Below are positions 61,544-64,000 of a stretch of 64,000 nucleotides of DNA, piece after piece. Position 1 is the first letter of the stretch, and each line of letters begins with the position of its first letter. The DNA is from Streptomyces coeruleorubidus. GTDB taxonomy: Bacteria > Actinomycetota > Actinomycetes > Streptomycetales > Streptomycetaceae. The stretch lies in contig NZ_CP023694.1 of NCBI RefSeq assembly GCF_008705135.1, forward strand, positions 2,852,001-2,916,000, read 5' to 3'. The notes below the pieces were generated by a model. That model worked only from the letters and a program-made list of their open reading frames with translations, was not told the DNA's origin and made no database searches. The translations under genes and the position numbers were made by a program.

Positions 61544-62743
61544 ATGGCACGCGTCGCCGTCATCACCGCGCCGAACATCGGGTACCGCAACACCGGCATG
61601 CTGACCGTCGACTTGGCGTTCGAGTCCCTGCGGCGGCGGATGACCCCCGAGATCGACGCCACCTGGTACACCCTGCACACGCCGGAGACCGTGCCCCTGC
61701 GCGAGTGCGCGCGAGACACAGACCTCCCGTTCCACTTCCACCCCCTGGCGGAGCACCTCGACACGCTCCGCGACCACGACGCGGTCGTCTTCTGGGGCGA
61801 CTTCCTCCACACCCGGCACTACCTGGAGCAGGACGCGACGAACCGTCTGCTCGACTTCGGTTTCGCCGAGGACCGCGGCGCGGCCCGGAACCTGCTGAAC
61901 CGCACCCTGCTGTTCGCCGACCAGCCGGACGAGCTCCTCGCGCGGACCCTCAGCTACGGCGGGACCATCCTGCACAACTCGCAGTCCGACTACGAGGACA
62001 AGGAATACGGCCCCCTGTTCTCACGCCTGGTGACACGCAGCCGCCGCGTCTGGGTGCGTGACCCGCTCTCGGCCGCGAAGATCGCGCACCTGCGCCGGGA
62101 CCGCACGACCGACTACTTCGGTTCGGACGCGGCGCTGCTGTCCCGTCCGGGCGACCTCGACCACCTCCCGACGACGGAATGGTCCCGGGCGGTCCCGGAC
62201 GGCGGCGCGATCGGCGTGTTCCTCGGTGCCCGTACCCGGATCCCCGAGTGGCTGCCGGCCTTCTGCCAGGACCTGTCCGAGCGCCTGGGCGCCCCGCTCG
62301 AATGGCTGCCCTGGTTCGACCGGGACATCCCCGCTCCGGTCGGCCACATCGCGCCGCGCCCGGGCCGGCACACCATCGGCGACCTGGTGGGGGTCCTCCC
62401 CCGCTACCGCCTGGTCATCACGGACACCTACCACCTGTCCGTCAACGCCTGGGGCGCCGGCACCCCCGCGGTGTGCGTCGGCGCGCCCGAGCCGACCCCC
62501 AAGACCCACGACGACTACCTGACGCTGAGCGATGTGAAGAAGCACGTCTTCCACATGGCTTACGACGCGGCGGACTTCTACCTGTCCACCCAGGAAGGGC
62601 ACCGGCAGGGCGTCGACCGGCTGGTGCGGCTCCTGGAGGGCGGCGGTGCCGAGGCCGTGGCGGCGCGCATCCGTGCGCACGCCGACTACTCGGCGACGGC
62701 GTTCACCGAGACGCTGGCCTCGTTGCTCGACGCGCCACGGTGA
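61544..62743 (+). CDS. Polysaccharide pyruvyl transferase family protein
   Basis: A 399-residue protein with the PS_pyruv_trans pattern: AVITAPNIGYRNTGMLTVDLAFE at the start, GTILHNSQSDYED in the middle and VITDTYHLSVNAWGAGTPAVCVG near residue 305. It would transfer pyruvate or act as a related transferase on a cell-surface glycan. ATG 61544 has GGAG seven bases upstream; ATG 61535 is an alternative. It stands alone and ends convergent with a methyltransferase gene. Confidence 0.85.
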   Translation: MARVAVITAPNIGYRNTGMLTVDLAFESLRRRMTPEIDATWYTLHTPETVPLRECARDTDLPFHFHPLAEHLDTLRDHDAVVFWGDFLHTRHYLEQDATNRLLDFGFAEDRGAARNLLNRTLLFADQPDELLARTLSYGGTILHNSQSDYEDKEYGPLFSRLVTRSRRVWVRDPLSAAKIAHLRRDRTTDYFGSDAALLSRPGDLDHLPTTEWSRAVPDGGAIGVFLGARTRIPEWLPAFCQDLSERLGAPLEWLPWFDRDIPAPVGHIAPRPGRHTIGDLVGVLPRYRLVITDTYHLSVNAWGAGTPAVCVGAPEPTPKTHDDYLTLSDVKKHVFHMAYDAADFYLSTQEGHRQGVDRLVRLLEGGGAEAVAARIRAHADYSATAFTETLASLLDAPR

Positions 62744-62747
62744 GACC

Positions 62748-63488
62748 TCAGGTCCGCCGGAACAGCGCCGTCCACAGGAAGCTCTCGCCGAAGTACGCCG
62801 ACTCCTCCGGCTCGTCCCGCATCCGCCGCAGTTCGACCTCGGTCAGGCCCGAGAAGATCTCCCGCAACGACTCGGACGTGTACGCGAGCCCGCCCCCGAG
62901 ACCTTTCGCCTCACGGTAGAAGCCGGTGTCGGACAGCTCCGACCCCATCCCGCCGGCACCGGCGGCGAAGCACGTGAGGCTGAACACGCCCCCGGGAGCC
63001 AGGACGTCGTCCAGCAGCGCCAGGTAGCTGATCCGCCGGTGCGGAGGCAGATGGTGGAAGCAGCCGGAGTCGTGGACGAGGTCGTACGGCCCGGTGAGTT
63101 CCGTGCCGGCGAGCGCGAAAGCGTCCCCGCAGTGGAACCGTACGCCGTCCGCCCCCGCCTCACGGGCCCGTTCCCGGGCCCAGTCGACGGCCGCCGGGGA
63201 CAGGTCGACCGCGTCCACCTCGAACCCCCGCTCCGCCAGGTACAGCGCGTTGCGCCCCGGGCCGCACCCCAGGTCCAGCGCCCGCCCCCCGCTGATCACC
63301 CCCTGTTCGACACAACTCACCAGGTTCTCGTCCGGCTTCGCCACGAAGAACGGCACCTGCCGGGAACGGTCGGCGTAGAAGCCGTCCCACCAATCGGCGC
63401 CCCGCCCCGTCCACCGATCGGCCTCGGGCGCGAACAGCCCGTCGAGCAGCGCGAGTACGTCGTCGACGGTGCGTATGTTCCGGTCCAT
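62748..63488 (-). CDS. Class I SAM-dependent methyltransferase
   Basis: A 246-residue protein. Motif I ALDLGCGPGRNALYLA is near residue 70, the acidic second-strand end AVDLS follows, and VHDSGCFHHLP and LAPGGVFSLTCF are motifs II and III. Resembles thiopurine/tellurite-type small-molecule methyltransferases (WWDGFYADRSRQVPFF upstream). Substrate not known. The ATG at 63488 has GGGGGA upstream. The next 253 bases (63489-63741) hold no feature I can name. Confidence 0.9.
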   Translation of the reverse strand: MDRNIRTVDDVLALLDGLFAPEADRWTGRGADWWDGFYADRSRQVPFFVAKPDENLVSCVEQGVISGGRALDLGCGPGRNALYLAERGFEVDAVDLSPAAVDWARERAREAGADGVRFHCGDAFALAGTELTGPYDLVHDSGCFHHLPPHRRISYLALLDDVLAPGGVFSLTCFAAGAGGMGSELSDTGFYREAKGLGGGLAYTSESLREIFSGLTEVELRRMRDEPEESAYFGESFLWTALFRRT

Positions 63489-63741
63489 CCGGTCCCCCTT
63501 CCGCTTCCGGCAACCCTATGCCCGGACAGGAGGAAAGCCCAGCTCAGACGGGTTTTCAGGCGCCGGTGAAGGGCCTCCTGCGGCCTACCGCCGAACCGGG
63601 AACCACCCGCCCGGGGCCTCACTCCGCCCCCGGGCCGAAAGAGCGGCGGCGCGCCGCCCAGGGGCCTCGACGCCCCCGATACGGACGACGCGACGCGCAC
63701 CGATGTCCGCCGTCGGCAGATCCAGGAGCTGCCGACACCCC

Positions 63742-64000
63742 CTAGTGCTCCCGTGCCGTCCGCGGCAGCCAGACCCACATCAACAGCACCCCCACGGCCA
63801 GCACTCCGGTCCCCACCCGGAACGCCAAGGCGTACCCCTCCGTCAGCGCCTCCGGCGTCCCGCTCCCAGCCGACCGGGCCGCCGCGAGGGTGGACAGGAC
63901 CGCCAGGCCCAGGGAACCGCCCATCGTGCGGGAGGTGTTGACGAGCCCGGACACCAGCCCGGCCTCCTCGGGCGCCGCCCCGGACGTGGCCAGGGAGGCC
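63742..64000 (-). CDS. MFS exporter (DHA2-type), 3' end only
   Basis: The visible last 86 or so codons are open to the window edge. GLVSGLVNTSRTMGGSLGLAVLSTLA is the typical final-helix signature of DHA2 (14-TM) drug exporters, followed by the last helix (TGVLAVGVLLMWVWLP) and a short basic end TAREH. It probably exports a drug or metabolite. Start lies outside the window. Confidence 0.85.
   Translation of the reverse strand, partial: ASLATSGAAPEEAGLVSGLVNTSRTMGGSLGLAVLSTLAAARSAGSGTPEALTEGYALAFRVGTGVLAVGVLLMWVWLPRTAREH

Noticed and set aside
60379..61812. Long MaoC reading frame starting at 61812
   Set aside because: Homology starts at ATG 61236 with a good ribosome site, and promoter and operator lie within the extension.
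1..64000. tRNA genes, IS elements or integrase
   Set aside because: I looked for transposase or integrase motifs and tRNA-like sequence and found none I could support.

Overview
The window reads as chromosomal DNA of a Streptomyces or a close relative. It is about 70% GC, most genes end codons in G or C, GTG/TTG starts are common, and genes are often coupled through ATGA overlaps. Typical streptomycete families are present: a DUF397/XRE-DUF5753 pair, an HATPase anti-sigma-like protein, WXG100/EccC/EccD type VII secretion genes, and an actinobacterial RNase H-acid phosphatase fusion. All family names come from recognising motifs by eye; no database search was possible.

Bases 1 to about 34,430 are accessory and rich in genes that look like defence or conflict systems. 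In order they are: an N6-adenine methyltransferase (5' end outside the window, probable frameshift at the 3' end) with an OLD/AAA-type ATPase and a DUF4276-like partner; a DUF397/XRE pair; a frameshifted HTH gene; a possible secreted-effector trio with a transglycosylase-like C-terminus; an EcsC-TerB-like protein; a three-gene operon ending in an Hsp70 fused to a NYN/PIN-like ribonuclease domain; a DUF3761 lipoprotein; a four-gene operon of DUF262 protein, DUF3696-type ATPase, unknown protein and RAMA-CBS-HEPN protein; an HATPase protein; a D...QxK nuclease-like protein; a T4 Beta-family protein; and a 2,349-residue DUF1998 helicase with a nuclease-like C-terminus, coupled to a RelE-UvrD fusion.

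Bases 34,480 to about 47,554 hold a type VII secretion (ESX) cluster: two small WXG100-like proteins, a small T7SS protein, a large polymorphic toxin with an Imm49-type immunity protein, a one-TM protein, EccD, a MinD/EspI-like ATPase, EccC and a DUF6177-like protein. The cluster is flanked by direct copies of the 3' end of rnpB. One copy belongs to the intact rnpB at 47,478-47,892 (minus strand) and the other is a diverged, non-functional fragment at 34,480-34,554. This is the pattern left by integration at the 3' end of an RNA gene, so I infer that the cluster arrived at, or moved through, an rnpB attachment site. No integrase is visible.

Bases 47,852 to 64,000 look like core chromosome: EamA exporter and divergent-type AraC regulator, Uma2-type protein, MerR regulator with membrane partner, YaaA, KDPG aldolase (eda), RNase H-acid phosphatase, a DUF164 zinc-ribbon protein that appears to start at CTG, a Nif3-like protein, a propeller-like hypothetical, and a MaoC-ADH-SDR operon behind a palindrome matching the KstR consensus. 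A polysaccharide pyruvyl transferase, a methyltransferase and the 3' end of an MFS exporter finish the window.
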